The position numbers and the translations under genes were made by a program. The notes beneath the pieces are model-generated. The model did not search any database. It saw only the letters and a list, made by a program, of their open reading frames with translations, and had not been told where the DNA came from. From NCBI GenBank assembly GCA_016193545.1, contig JACPSA010000016.1, positions 1 through 34,014 of the forward strand: a stretch of DNA of 34,014 nt. Reading direction: 5' to 3'. Below are positions 9,244-15,852 of the stretch, piece by piece (positions within the stretch are counted from its first letter, which is position 1; each line of letters begins with the position of its first letter). Source of the DNA: Chloroflexota bacterium. Its GTDB lineage: Bacteria > Chloroflexota > Dehalococcoidia > Dehalococcoidales > UBA2162.

Positions 9244-9558
9244 ATGGAAAAGATAAACTACGAAGAATTTTTCGACGAGCAGATGAAGAGTCCCGAGTTT
9301 CGGAGAGAATATGAAGCTCTGAAACCCAAATATGATATGATTCGGGCTTTGATACGCCGTAGGAACGAACTGCGTCTGAGCCAGACTCAGCTTGCCAGGC
9401 GGATTGGTATGCAGCAGCCGGCTATATCGAGGCTGGAAGGCGGCGGGCTTAATACCACTGTTGCCACGCTCTTCAAAGTAGCAGATGCCTTGGCCCTGGA
9501 TTTGGAGTTTAAGCCCAAAGCTCCGTCAAAGTCAAAGAGGCTCGCAAGAGCCAGGTAA
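9244..9558 (+). CDS. XRE/HigA-like helix-turn-helix regulator, orphan
   Basis: 104-aa DNA-binding protein. The start is ATG 9244, with GAGGGAG about 5 nt upstream; an in-frame GTG at 9238 overlaps that site and is less likely. The N-terminal part (EEFFDEQMKSPEFRREYEAL) matches the leader found on many HigA-type antitoxins. The HTH occupies about residues 38-95 (LRLSQTQLARRIGMQQPAISRLE, then ATLFKVADAL), and the tail is Lys/Arg-rich. HigA-type genes usually follow a HigB toxin; none is present upstream, where mutS ends, or downstream, where the next gene is on the other strand. It therefore looks like an orphan antitoxin or a stand-alone regulator, and is bracketed by the duplicated mutS end. 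Confidence 0.85.
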   Translation: MEKINYEEFFDEQMKSPEFRREYEALKPKYDMIRALIRRRNELRLSQTQLARRIGMQQPAISRLEGGGLNTTVATLFKVADALALDLEFKPKAPSKSKRLARAR

Positions 9559-9573
9559 TCCTGATTTTCTCTT

Positions 9574-9618
9574 AAGCCCTGACCAAACTATATGAATTAC
9601 AGAAAAAGGCGAGGGAGG
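9574..9618 (+). repeat. 45-bp direct repeat, copy 2 (duplicated mutS 3' end)
   Basis: Non-coding second copy of mutS 8996-9040, with one mismatch. It sits 16 bp after the XRE stop and 3 bp before the stop of the PIN-like gene on the opposite strand. Together with copy 1 it brackets the XRE segment in the way attL/attR sites or a duplication would. Confidence 0.95.
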
Positions 9619-9620
9619 GG

Positions 9621-10646
9621 TTAGTTAATCAATTGCCTTATTAGTTCCTGAAAATCTAGTCTATCTGATTCGGTGGCTGAAAAGATGCGAGTTTTGTATT
9701 TTTTGTCGAAGTGGAGCTTGTTAATCAAAACCTCTTTCATAAATCTATCTGTGGTAACAATATCGCAGTAAGGAAGTATAGAGGATAAGATTGGTACATC
9801 ATAAAAGTCACCTTTCTTCGGTTTTCTTCCTTGAATAAATCTCTCGGCTATTACTGCCTGAATGGAAGCGTTTATATCAATAAAAGGACTGTCTAGGAGT
9901 TCCTTTGACCTAACAAAGCTGTTTACCATATCATAATCTTTTGGGTTTATTCCAATTTGGTGTATGCGATCCCAGAAATCCATAAATTGCTTATAATTAC
10001 GTATAGCAATTAGCTTATCCTCTAACGGGTAATCGCCTTTTATTTTTTCCTTATAAGACTGCTCGGCAAACTGACCCACAAAGCCGTCTATTAAACTCAT
10101 CTTACTTTCTTGCAATAACTTTGGCCATTCAAGAGGTTTACTACTATAATCTTCCAGCATTTTTTGTGCTTCTTCATTAAAACCTAGTTTCAGTTGACGA
10201 TCATATTCAATATCATCGTTTGTTAAAGTAGGATGAACATAATTTATTATCCTAGTATTCTTTATATCCTGTATGTTTTTTGGGTTTGATACGAATGCTA
10301 TAGCCCAACTCTCTCTTTTCTCTGGTAGCATACCTAAAAACTGTCTTGCAGCGTCTTCAATTTGTGATTCTAGAATGCTTCTCCATGGGAGTAGTTGTAA
10401 GCCTCCAGAAAGAATATTGATTATCTCTATTATTGGTTCTTCGAGCCTTTTGTCATATTTGGTCTCTGTCAAATGAAATTCTGATTCGGGACATGCAATT
10501 TTGTCAGCCAACACGGCCTTTTTCAAGTCATCAAATAGTGAAAGCCAGAATTTAGTTTCGTATGCATCTGCAATAGAGCCAGCACGAGCTTTAACCATAT
10601 TGCTTAAATAATTCTGGTCTAGATAAATAATAGTATGTGAACTCAT
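9621..10646 (-). CDS. Hypothetical protein with PIN-like nuclease features
   Basis: 341 aa, ATG at 10646 with AAGGA about 11 nt upstream. The N-terminus, IIYLDQNYLSN, resembles the first beta-strand and catalytic Asp of PIN-like nucleases. An acidic CPESEFHLTET follows near residue 54. Near the C-terminus, GDFYDVPILSS and CDIVTTDRFM supply further Asp residues in the order expected for a PIN fold. The middle (about 70-250) is helical and not recognised. The gene is strikingly AT-rich compared with its neighbours, ends 3 bp from the duplicated mutS tail, and is convergent with the XRE gene. These are signs of horizontal transfer. The RNase role is inference from motifs only. Confidence 0.7.
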   Translation of the reverse strand: MSSHTIIYLDQNYLSNMVKARAGSIADAYETKFWLSLFDDLKKAVLADKIACPESEFHLTETKYDKRLEEPIIEIINILSGGLQLLPWRSILESQIEDAARQFLGMLPEKRESWAIAFVSNPKNIQDIKNTRIINYVHPTLTNDDIEYDRQLKLGFNEEAQKMLEDYSSKPLEWPKLLQESKMSLIDGFVGQFAEQSYKEKIKGDYPLEDKLIAIRNYKQFMDFWDRIHQIGINPKDYDMVNSFVRSKELLDSPFIDINASIQAVIAERFIQGRKPKKGDFYDVPILSSILPYCDIVTTDRFMKEVLINKLHFDKKYKTRIFSATESDRLDFQELIRQLIN

Positions 10647-10727
10647 TTATCTGCATCCTTTTGAAATATTTTATCACATCACAACAGATAGCTTTTCTAT
10701 TTTGTTAGCTACTAATCCCATCCCCTT

Positions 10728-10990
10728 TGTCCCCTTAGCAAGGGGAAGGAGAGGAGACCGAAAATCCCCCTTAGTCCCCCTTTGTCAAAGGGGGAGTCGC
10801 CCCTTCTCCCTTTCTCAAAGAGCTTGCCCTGAGCCTGCCGAAGGGGAGAGCGAGAGGGATTTGAACAGGGGTGTTTAAGAGGGGCGTCAGCCCCTCTTAA
10901 TAAAATAAACTTCCCCCTCTCCTTTGCTAAGGAGAGGGGGACTGAGGGGGTGAGGCTTCGCCCTAGAGGGCTCAAGCCTGAAGGGTTACC
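10728..10990. repeat. Cluster of G/C-rich palindromic intergenic repeats
   Basis: The 350-bp gap 10647-10996 holds no credible gene but at least four hairpins: CCCCTT/AAGGGG (10731-10745); CCCCCTTTG/CAAAGGGGG (10776-10794); TTAAGAGGGGC/GCCCCTCTTAA with loop GTCA (10875-10900); and a 13-bp stem TCCCCCTCTCCTT/AAGGAGAGGGGGA with loop TGCT (10912-10941). A segment near 10820-10845 (AGCTTGCCCTGAGCCTGCCG) resembles a repeat common in Chloroflexota and other genomes. The last hairpin shares its core with the repeats at 15686 and 31363. Confidence 0.85.
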
Positions 10991-10996
10991 AATAAG

Positions 10997-11293
10997 TTAT
11001 AGCTGGCGGTAGAGATACCACTTTTTGTACTCGGGGTGCTCCAGGCTGGTGCCGCGGTCATAGTAAATTTCGAAAATATCACCACCGGTGGTCTTCACCC
11101 GGTAGTAGTTGCGGTGGTGACGCTGCCACCAGTGCCGGCGGCGCAGCAAAGGACGGCCGAAGCCGTAGTCGTGCCAGGCTTCGAGGATATCGGTGATAAT
11201 GAACTTCCGGTCGTCAAGGCGGAAGGAAGCGGGGGTTTTAATCTCTCCGCTGACGGTAACCTCTATCTCCCGGCCGAAGAATTGTGGGGCCAT
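10997..11293 (-). CDS. DUF6504-like small conserved protein
   Basis: 98 aa, ATG 11293 preceded by GGAGGGCG. The sequence is rich in aromatic and basic residues: AWHDYGFGRP, RRRHWWQRHHRNYYRV, then FEIYYDRGT and KWYLYRQ. This pattern, a beta-rich N-terminus and a central W/R/H-rich stretch, matches my memory of the DUF6504 family, whose function is unknown to me. It could bind nucleic acid given its charge, but this is a guess. It lies 25 bp downstream of the Cys-rich protein gene on the same strand. Confidence 0.75.
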   Translation of the reverse strand: MAPQFFGREIEVTVSGEIKTPASFRLDDRKFIITDILEAWHDYGFGRPLLRRRHWWQRHHRNYYRVKTTGGDIFEIYYDRGTSLEHPEYKKWYLYRQL

Positions 11294-11318
11294 CGCCCTC
11301 CACCGCCTTGAGATTTAT

Positions 11319-11867
11319 TTAGCCTGTATGGGAAATCAGGTGATTTCTAAACTCCGCGACGATGTCATCGTTTCTGTTGAGAGCGTCACCGATGCCGTAT
11401 TGCTTACTCAGGCGCAGGGGAACGCAGCAGCAGGCGCAGCAGTTACAGATGGCGTAGAAGTCCTGCCGGCATTTGACGATGGTATGGATGAGTCCTCTCC
11501 GGTGGCACTCCCGCAAGATGTCCCTGGCTTCATCGCTGGTTATCTCACGGTATTCCTGCGGGTTCTCGGCGACAAACACATTCCCGCTGAGTCCGAGCAT
11601 TATCTCCGTGTTGATGGGGTTATCACAGTTGCTGAATGCGGTACGGCAGTCGCACGGTCCTACCGCCAGGCTCGGCGCAATGCCCACGATTTCCTCAACC
11701 TCGGTCGCGGTCAACAGGTAGGCTCCCTCCATGTTTCGCCCGTAAGCGTTAGCTACCCGTCGGACCAATCGGCCAATCAGTGGTATCCGGGTCCACCTCG
11801 CCCAGAAGATGTAAAACCTGATGGCGAACTGGCGGTGCTGGCTGTAGAATCTCAGTGAATGGTGCAT
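11319..11867 (-). CDS. Ferredoxin-like protein with CNCCACCC cysteine cluster
   Basis: About 182 aa from ATG 11867, which has GAGGT 5 nt upstream; the frame stays open to a TTG at 11990, so a 223-aa form is possible. An N-terminal hydrophobic/aromatic helix (FAIRFYIFWARW) precedes the segment AVGPCDCRTAFSNCDNPINT, which carries three Cys. After DILRECHRRGLIHTI comes a very dense motif, CNCCACCC, followed by PLRL. The same order, C-x-CR, then an EARDIL-GLIH helix, then ICNCC-x-CCC, occurs in uncharacterised ferredoxin-like proteins of anaerobes that usually continue into a 4Fe-4S dicluster domain. Here the protein ends about 34 residues after the motif. Probable Fe-S or other metal protein; function unknown. 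The upstream small membrane protein gene is 101 bp away, or overlaps by 23 bp if the long form is used. Confidence 0.75.
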   Translation of the reverse strand: MHHSLRFYSQHRQFAIRFYIFWARWTRIPLIGRLVRRVANAYGRNMEGAYLLTATEVEEIVGIAPSLAVGPCDCRTAFSNCDNPINTEIMLGLSGNVFVAENPQEYREITSDEARDILRECHRRGLIHTIVKCRQDFYAICNCCACCCVPLRLSKQYGIGDALNRNDDIVAEFRNHLISHTG

Positions 11868-11967
11868 CAAAACCTCTACCGGGCTGAATCTGCCGGTAAA
11901 GCCAGTCAGGAACAAGGCCTCCAATAGTATGAGTCGTAAAGCGGGGAGTAAGGAGTGCTCTGTAGCT

Positions 11968-12162
11968 TTACTTGGATGCCGCCCCCTCAATCAGGAAGTA
12001 GATGGCGAACAGGATGGCCACAGTGGCAAAGTTGATGTATGAGGTCGGGGTGACGACTATGTTTGCCCCGGCCAGTCGGGAGATTACCGCCAGAATTACG
12101 CTGAGTGCCGCCAGTGCCGCCGCGATGTAAGCCAACCTGTGCTGCATGGTTCCTATCTTCAT
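11968..12162 (-). CDS. Small two-helix membrane protein
   Basis: 64 aa, ATG 12162 preceded by AGGAGGG at 6 nt, a strong ribosome binding site. Two hydrophobic segments (about 8-27, LAYIAAALAALSVILAVIS; and about 42-59, FATVAILFAIYFLIEG) are joined by a short polar loop. It probably inserts as a hairpin in the inner membrane. No recognised family. It lies just upstream of the CNCCACCC protein gene and probably in one transcript with it. Confidence 0.75.
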   Translation of the reverse strand: MKIGTMQHRLAYIAAALAALSVILAVISRLAGANIVVTPTSYINFATVAILFAIYFLIEGAASK

Positions 12163-12247
12163 TGTTGCTCCCTCCTTGTCTGGCTATCCTTTACCAGATA
12201 TTTTACACCCAAATTGCCCAAATGGCAAAGGGGGGTAGGTTACCAAT

Positions 12248-13429
12248 TTAGTCGACCTTTAGCTTTTCAATCAGCATCGGCACTACCTTGAACAGGTCAC
12301 CGACGATGCCGTAGGTGGCGACTTCGAAGATAGGGGCATCGGGGTCAGTGTTAATGGCCACGATACAATCTGATGTCTGCATACCGGCCAGGTGCTGCAC
12401 GGCACCGGAAATGCCGCAGGCAATATAGAGCTTGGGACAAACGGTCTTGCCCGTCTGGCCGACCTGGTGGGAATAGGGAATCCAGCCATCATCCACCGGC
12501 GCGCGGGATGAGCCCAGTGCCGCTCCGATGGCCGTAGCCAGTTCCTGGAGCAGCTGGAAATTTTCTGCCTTGCCCAACCCTCTGCCCCCGGAGACAATAA
12601 CATCAGCGTCTTCAAGCTTGACTGTTTCGGTGAGGTCATCGACAAAGTTGAGCAATTTGGTCCGTGATGTGATATGTTCGCGGTCGAAGTCCACCTTGAT
12701 TATCTGTCCGTTTGGTTTCGGGTCGGCCAGCTTTTTCTTAAAAACACGGGGGCGGACGGTGGACATCTGCGGTCTTCTTGCCTGGCAGATGATGGTGGCC
12801 ATGATGTTGCCGCCGAAGGTAGGGCGGGTCTGCAGCAGCCGTTGGGTCTCGTTATCGATAGCCAGGTCGGTGCAGTCGGCGGTTAATCCCGTTTTCAGGA
12901 TGGCTGCCACCCTGGGGATAAAGGAACGCCCCAGTGAAGTGGCGCCGGCGATGACCGCTTCCGGCTTGTGCTGTTGAATCAGTCTGACCAGTTCCCCGGT
13001 GTATAAATCTTCCTGGTGGTTGGCCAGCGCCGGGTCGTCAATCAGGTAGACCTTATCGGCGCCGTAGGCAATCAGTTGTTCGATTTCACTGATATTATGG
13101 CCGAAGCAGATAGCGCATAACTCCGTTTTCAGGATATCGGCCAGCTCCTTGCCTTTGGACAACAGCTCGTAATCAACGCTTTTTAGCTTACCGTCCCGTT
13201 GCTCGGCGAATACCCAGATGCCGCGGTGGTTATCGGTTGAAGCTACCGGTTCCGGAATAGCTTCGATAATTATAGCCTCATAAGCGCAGACTGCCTGGCA
13301 GGCACCGCAGAGTGTGCAGCCCTCGTTGATACGGGCTTTTTCATCGATAACTTCGATAATACCGAAAGGGCAGGACGGTACGCAGTTAGCGCAGCCGGTA
13401 CATTTTTCCAGGTCGATGTGTATGGCCAT
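12248..13429 (-). CDS. etfA: Electron transfer flavoprotein alpha subunit with N-terminal 2[4Fe-4S] ferredoxin domain
   Basis: 393 aa; usual EtfA is about 320 aa, and the excess is a ferredoxin domain at 1-60 with C10/13/16/20 and C38/41/44/48. The EtfA N-terminal domain follows (about 68-260) and then the FAD-binding C-terminus (GRGLGKAENFQLL, SRAPVDDGW, HQVGQTGKTV, CGISGAVQH, AINTDPDAPIF). Ferredoxin-bearing EtfA occurs in CarE of the Acetobacterium caffeyl-CoA reductase and in bifurcating lactate dehydrogenase ETFs. This suggests electron exchange with low-potential ferredoxin. ATG 13429 has GGAG 3 nt upstream. It follows etfB by 14 bp on the same strand, in an operon with an acyl-CoA dehydrogenase. 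Confidence 0.95.
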   Translation of the reverse strand: MAIHIDLEKCTGCANCVPSCPFGIIEVIDEKARINEGCTLCGACQAVCAYEAIIIEAIPEPVASTDNHRGIWVFAEQRDGKLKSVDYELLSKGKELADILKTELCAICFGHNISEIEQLIAYGADKVYLIDDPALANHQEDLYTGELVRLIQQHKPEAVIAGATSLGRSFIPRVAAILKTGLTADCTDLAIDNETQRLLQTRPTFGGNIMATIICQARRPQMSTVRPRVFKKKLADPKPNGQIIKVDFDREHITSRTKLLNFVDDLTETVKLEDADVIVSGGRGLGKAENFQLLQELATAIGAALGSSRAPVDDGWIPYSHQVGQTGKTVCPKLYIACGISGAVQHLAGMQTSDCIVAINTDPDAPIFEVATYGIVGDLFKVVPMLIEKLKVD

Positions 13430-13443
13430 ATCTCCAGTTACTC

Positions 13444-14229
13444 CTAGATTAATTTAGCCTGGCGTAGTTTATCAATCAGGCTTGCCGCCTGGCTTTCCGG
13501 GCTGCCCTGAAGCATTTCACCGTGGCGGACTCTTTGCGGGAAGAATATCTTGATAACCCGGGTAGCCGAGCCGGAAAGCCCGACCATCTCTTTATCGGCG
13601 CCTATTTCCTGGGCGGTCCAGGTGGTTATCACGGCGCTCTTAGCTTTGCTCATCCCGCGTAGGGACGGCAAGCGGGGTGTATTTATCTCTTTGACCACCG
13701 TAATCACGGCGGGCAGGGTGGACTCAATGATTTCATGCCCGTCTTCAACCAGACGCTGGACGCGTATCCGGCCGTTATTTATCTCTTCAATCCGGCTGAC
13801 ATAGGCGATAAATGGAATTCCCAGCATCTCAGCCAATTCCGGCCCCACCTGTCCGGTATCGCCGTCTATTGTCTGCCGTCCGCAGATGACGAGGTTGTCC
13901 TCTTTGATTTTATTGATTGCCCTGGCCAGTGTGTAGGAGGTAGCCAGGGTGTCAGCGCCGGCAAAAGAGCGGTCGCTCAACAGAATAGCTTCGTCAGCGC
14001 CGGTGCTGATTGCTTCCCTGAGCATTTCCTCGGCTTGAGGGGGACCCATACTGATGGCGGTAACCTTGCCCCCATGCTTCTCCTTGATGCGGACGCCTTC
14101 TTCCAGAGCGTAAGTATCAAAAGGATTAACAATGTTCTTAATCCCTTGCCTGACCAGAGTATTGGTCTGGGGGTCGATACTGACTTTGGTGGTGCCCGGG
14201 ACCTGCTTCAGACAGACAATAATGTTCAT
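13444..14229 (-). CDS. etfB: Electron transfer flavoprotein beta subunit
   Basis: 261 aa, the normal length. N-terminus NIIVCLKQVPGTTKVSIDP; NPFDTYALEEGVR near 36; nucleotide-binding segment ICGRQTIDGDTGQVGPELAE at about 115-135; C-terminal PSLRGMSKAKSA, which docks on EtfA. The GRQ-IDGDT-QVGP form of the nucleotide motif is, as far as I recall, the one seen in ETFs that hold a second FAD instead of AMP (bifurcating types). That fits the ferredoxin domain on EtfA, but needs an alignment. It lies between the acyl-CoA dehydrogenase gene (76 bp) and etfA (14 bp). Confidence 0.95.
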   Translation of the reverse strand: MNIIVCLKQVPGTTKVSIDPQTNTLVRQGIKNIVNPFDTYALEEGVRIKEKHGGKVTAISMGPPQAEEMLREAISTGADEAILLSDRSFAGADTLATSYTLARAINKIKEDNLVICGRQTIDGDTGQVGPELAEMLGIPFIAYVSRIEEINNGRIRVQRLVEDGHEIIESTLPAVITVVKEINTPRLPSLRGMSKAKSAVITTWTAQEIGADKEMVGLSGSATRVIKIFFPQRVRHGEMLQGSPESQAASLIDKLRQAKLI

Positions 14230-14305
14230 TGTGACGATACCTTCCGACGGTTGAATGTAGAGATGGTGGTGCTTTTCCAGGCGGGCTCTGGCGAGAACGA
14301 AGAAC

Positions 14306-15463
14306 TCATTCCCGTTTTGTCTTCCTCTTTCTCAGTTCGGCAGCGATGGTGCCTCTGAGAACTTCATTGGTGCCTTCATATATCTGGGTGATTTTGGCGT
14401 CTCTCATCATTTTTTCAATCGGGTAATCGCGCATGTAGCCGGCCCCGCCCATAACCTGTACCGCTTCCGTGGTAACTTTCATCGCGGTGTCGGAGGCAAA
14501 GACCTTGGACATTGATGATTCTGCGGTGAAGTTTTTGGCGCCGCTGTCTATTGTCCTGGCGACGGCGTAGGTCAGCGCTCTGGCGGCTTCCACTTGAATA
14601 GCCATATCCGCCAGCTTGTCCTGGATTACGGGCAGAGCGATAATGGGGTGGCCGAACTGGATACGTTGCCGGGCGTAATCTACGGCGGTATCTAAAGCTC
14701 CCTGGGCCAGTCCCACAGCCTGGGCGGCGATGCCTGGTCGTGAGCGGTCGAAGACTTTCATAGCCATGAGGAATCCCATTCCCTCCCGGCCAATGAGGTT
14801 CTGCTCAGGGATAAGACAGTTCTGAAAAACCAGCTCCCTGGTAGCTGAAGCGCGGATACCCATCTTCTTTTCTTTCTTGCCGAACAAGAAACCCGGCGTC
14901 CCCTTCTCCACCAGAACAGCACTGGCGCCACGAGCGCCCCGGGACGGGTCAGTCAGGATAATCAGGGTATATAACTCAGCCTCACCGCCATTGGTGATGA
15001 ACTGTTTCGTGCCATTGAGTACGTAACCGCCGTCCACTTTTTTGGCTGTTGTTTTGATGGCGCCGGCGTCACTACCGGCGGTTGGCTCGGTGAGTGCAAA
15101 AGCAGCCAGTTTCTTGCCGGCAGCAATATCGGGCAGGTATTTCCGTTTCTGCTCTTCCGTTCCGTACTCCAGCAGGGCGAAGCTGCCCAGGGCAGTGGCG
15201 GCATAGCTGATAGCTACGGCACTACAGACACGGCTTATCTCTTCCACCACTAGGCACAGGTCCAGACAGCCTCCGCCCAGGCCTTCATAAGCTTCAGGGA
15301 GAAAGACGCGGAAGAGGTCGCTTTCGGCGAGGTCTTTCATTATCGCCCAGGGGAACTCCTCTTTCTCATCGAGTTCGGCCCGTACCGGCAGTATTCTCTC
15401 CTCGGCAATCCTTCTCGCCAAGCCCTGGATTGTTTTTTGCTGCTCGCTTAGCAGATATTCCAA
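14306..15463 (-). CDS. Acyl-CoA dehydrogenase (short-chain/butyryl type)
   Basis: 385 aa FAD enzyme that oxidises acyl-CoA to enoyl-CoA and passes electrons to ETF, or runs in reverse. It starts at TTG 15463, preceded by GGGAGGG at 5 nt. Signatures: ALTEPTAGSDAGA (FAD/substrate motif, about 127), GTKQFITNGG, QRIQFGHPI, VQVMGGAGYMRDYP, and IYEGTNEVLRG, in which Glu363 is at the position of the catalytic base of medium/short-chain enzymes. The operon order ACAD-etfB-etfA matches butyryl-CoA dehydrogenase/Etf units of anaerobes. The exact acyl substrate cannot be read from the sequence. Confidence 0.93.
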   Translation of the reverse strand: MEYLLSEQQKTIQGLARRIAEERILPVRAELDEKEEFPWAIMKDLAESDLFRVFLPEAYEGLGGGCLDLCLVVEEISRVCSAVAISYAATALGSFALLEYGTEEQKRKYLPDIAAGKKLAAFALTEPTAGSDAGAIKTTAKKVDGGYVLNGTKQFITNGGEAELYTLIILTDPSRGARGASAVLVEKGTPGFLFGKKEKKMGIRASATRELVFQNCLIPEQNLIGREGMGFLMAMKVFDRSRPGIAAQAVGLAQGALDTAVDYARQRIQFGHPIIALPVIQDKLADMAIQVEAARALTYAVARTIDSGAKNFTAESSMSKVFASDTAMKVTTEAVQVMGGAGYMRDYPIEKMMRDAKITQIYEGTNEVLRGTIAAELRKRKTKRE

Positions 15464-15685
15464 GATAACCCTCCCTTTCCCTCGGTTGATTATAGCAATA
15501 ATTACTTACAGAATAATGTTTTGTTTATGGTTACGGGGCTGAATCTAAATATTGGCGTGTTTGGTAGCTACCCCGGAGGATGGCGCAAAGGCTGATTGAT
15601 AAGATACAATTCAAATTAACTTATTATAAGCGGTGCGATATACTTGATGTCAAGCCAGCGACTCAAAGTTCGTTTTGTAACCTAT

Positions 15686-15728
15686 CCCCCTGACCCCCTC
15701 TCCTTCGTAAGGAGAGGGGGTCAGGGGG
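15686..15728. repeat. Perfect 20-bp inverted repeat (G/C-rich dispersed palindrome)
   Basis: Arms 15686-15705 and 15709-15728 (CCCCCTGACC... and its exact reverse complement) with a 3-nt loop CGT. The inner CTCTCCTT/AAGGAGAG core is shared with 10912-10941 and, imperfectly, 31363-31388. It lies in the 389-bp gap between divergent acyl-CoA dehydrogenase genes. Beyond this and a promoter at 15757, I see nothing else in that gap. Confidence 0.95.
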
Positions 15729-15756
15729 TAAGGTGACTCAGTAGATGATAACCATA

Positions 15757-15786
15757 TTGACATTAGAGAGGGATGTAAATTATCTT
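15757..15786 (+). promoter_or_regulatory. Probable sigma70-type promoter of the acyl-CoA dehydrogenase pair
   Basis: Consensus TTGACA at 15757-15762 and TATCTT at 15781-15786, with 18 bp between. It lies about 65 bp upstream of the first gene. The -35 is perfect; the -10 matches 4 of 6. Confidence 0.45.
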
Positions 15787-15852
15787 ATGGCTGGCTACCA
15801 CGGTTCCCAATTTGCTTGTAACTTGTAATAAGTAGAAAGGATGGGAAAAGAC

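Noticed and set aside
10875..10910. Hairpin 10875-10900 as an intrinsic terminator
   Set aside because: The stem is strong, but no T-run follows on either strand and it lies inside the repeat cluster.
10712..10975. 87-codon open frame on the minus strand
   Set aside because: It reads through the palindromic repeat cluster; the peptide is repeat-derived (Gly, Pro, Arg, Leu-rich).
11193..11858. 221-codon open frame on the plus strand
   Set aside because: Antisense to the CNCCACCC protein gene, which has clear family motifs; no family match for the plus frame.
13735..14358. 207-codon open frame on the plus strand
   Set aside because: Antisense to etfB and the gap before it; shadow frame.
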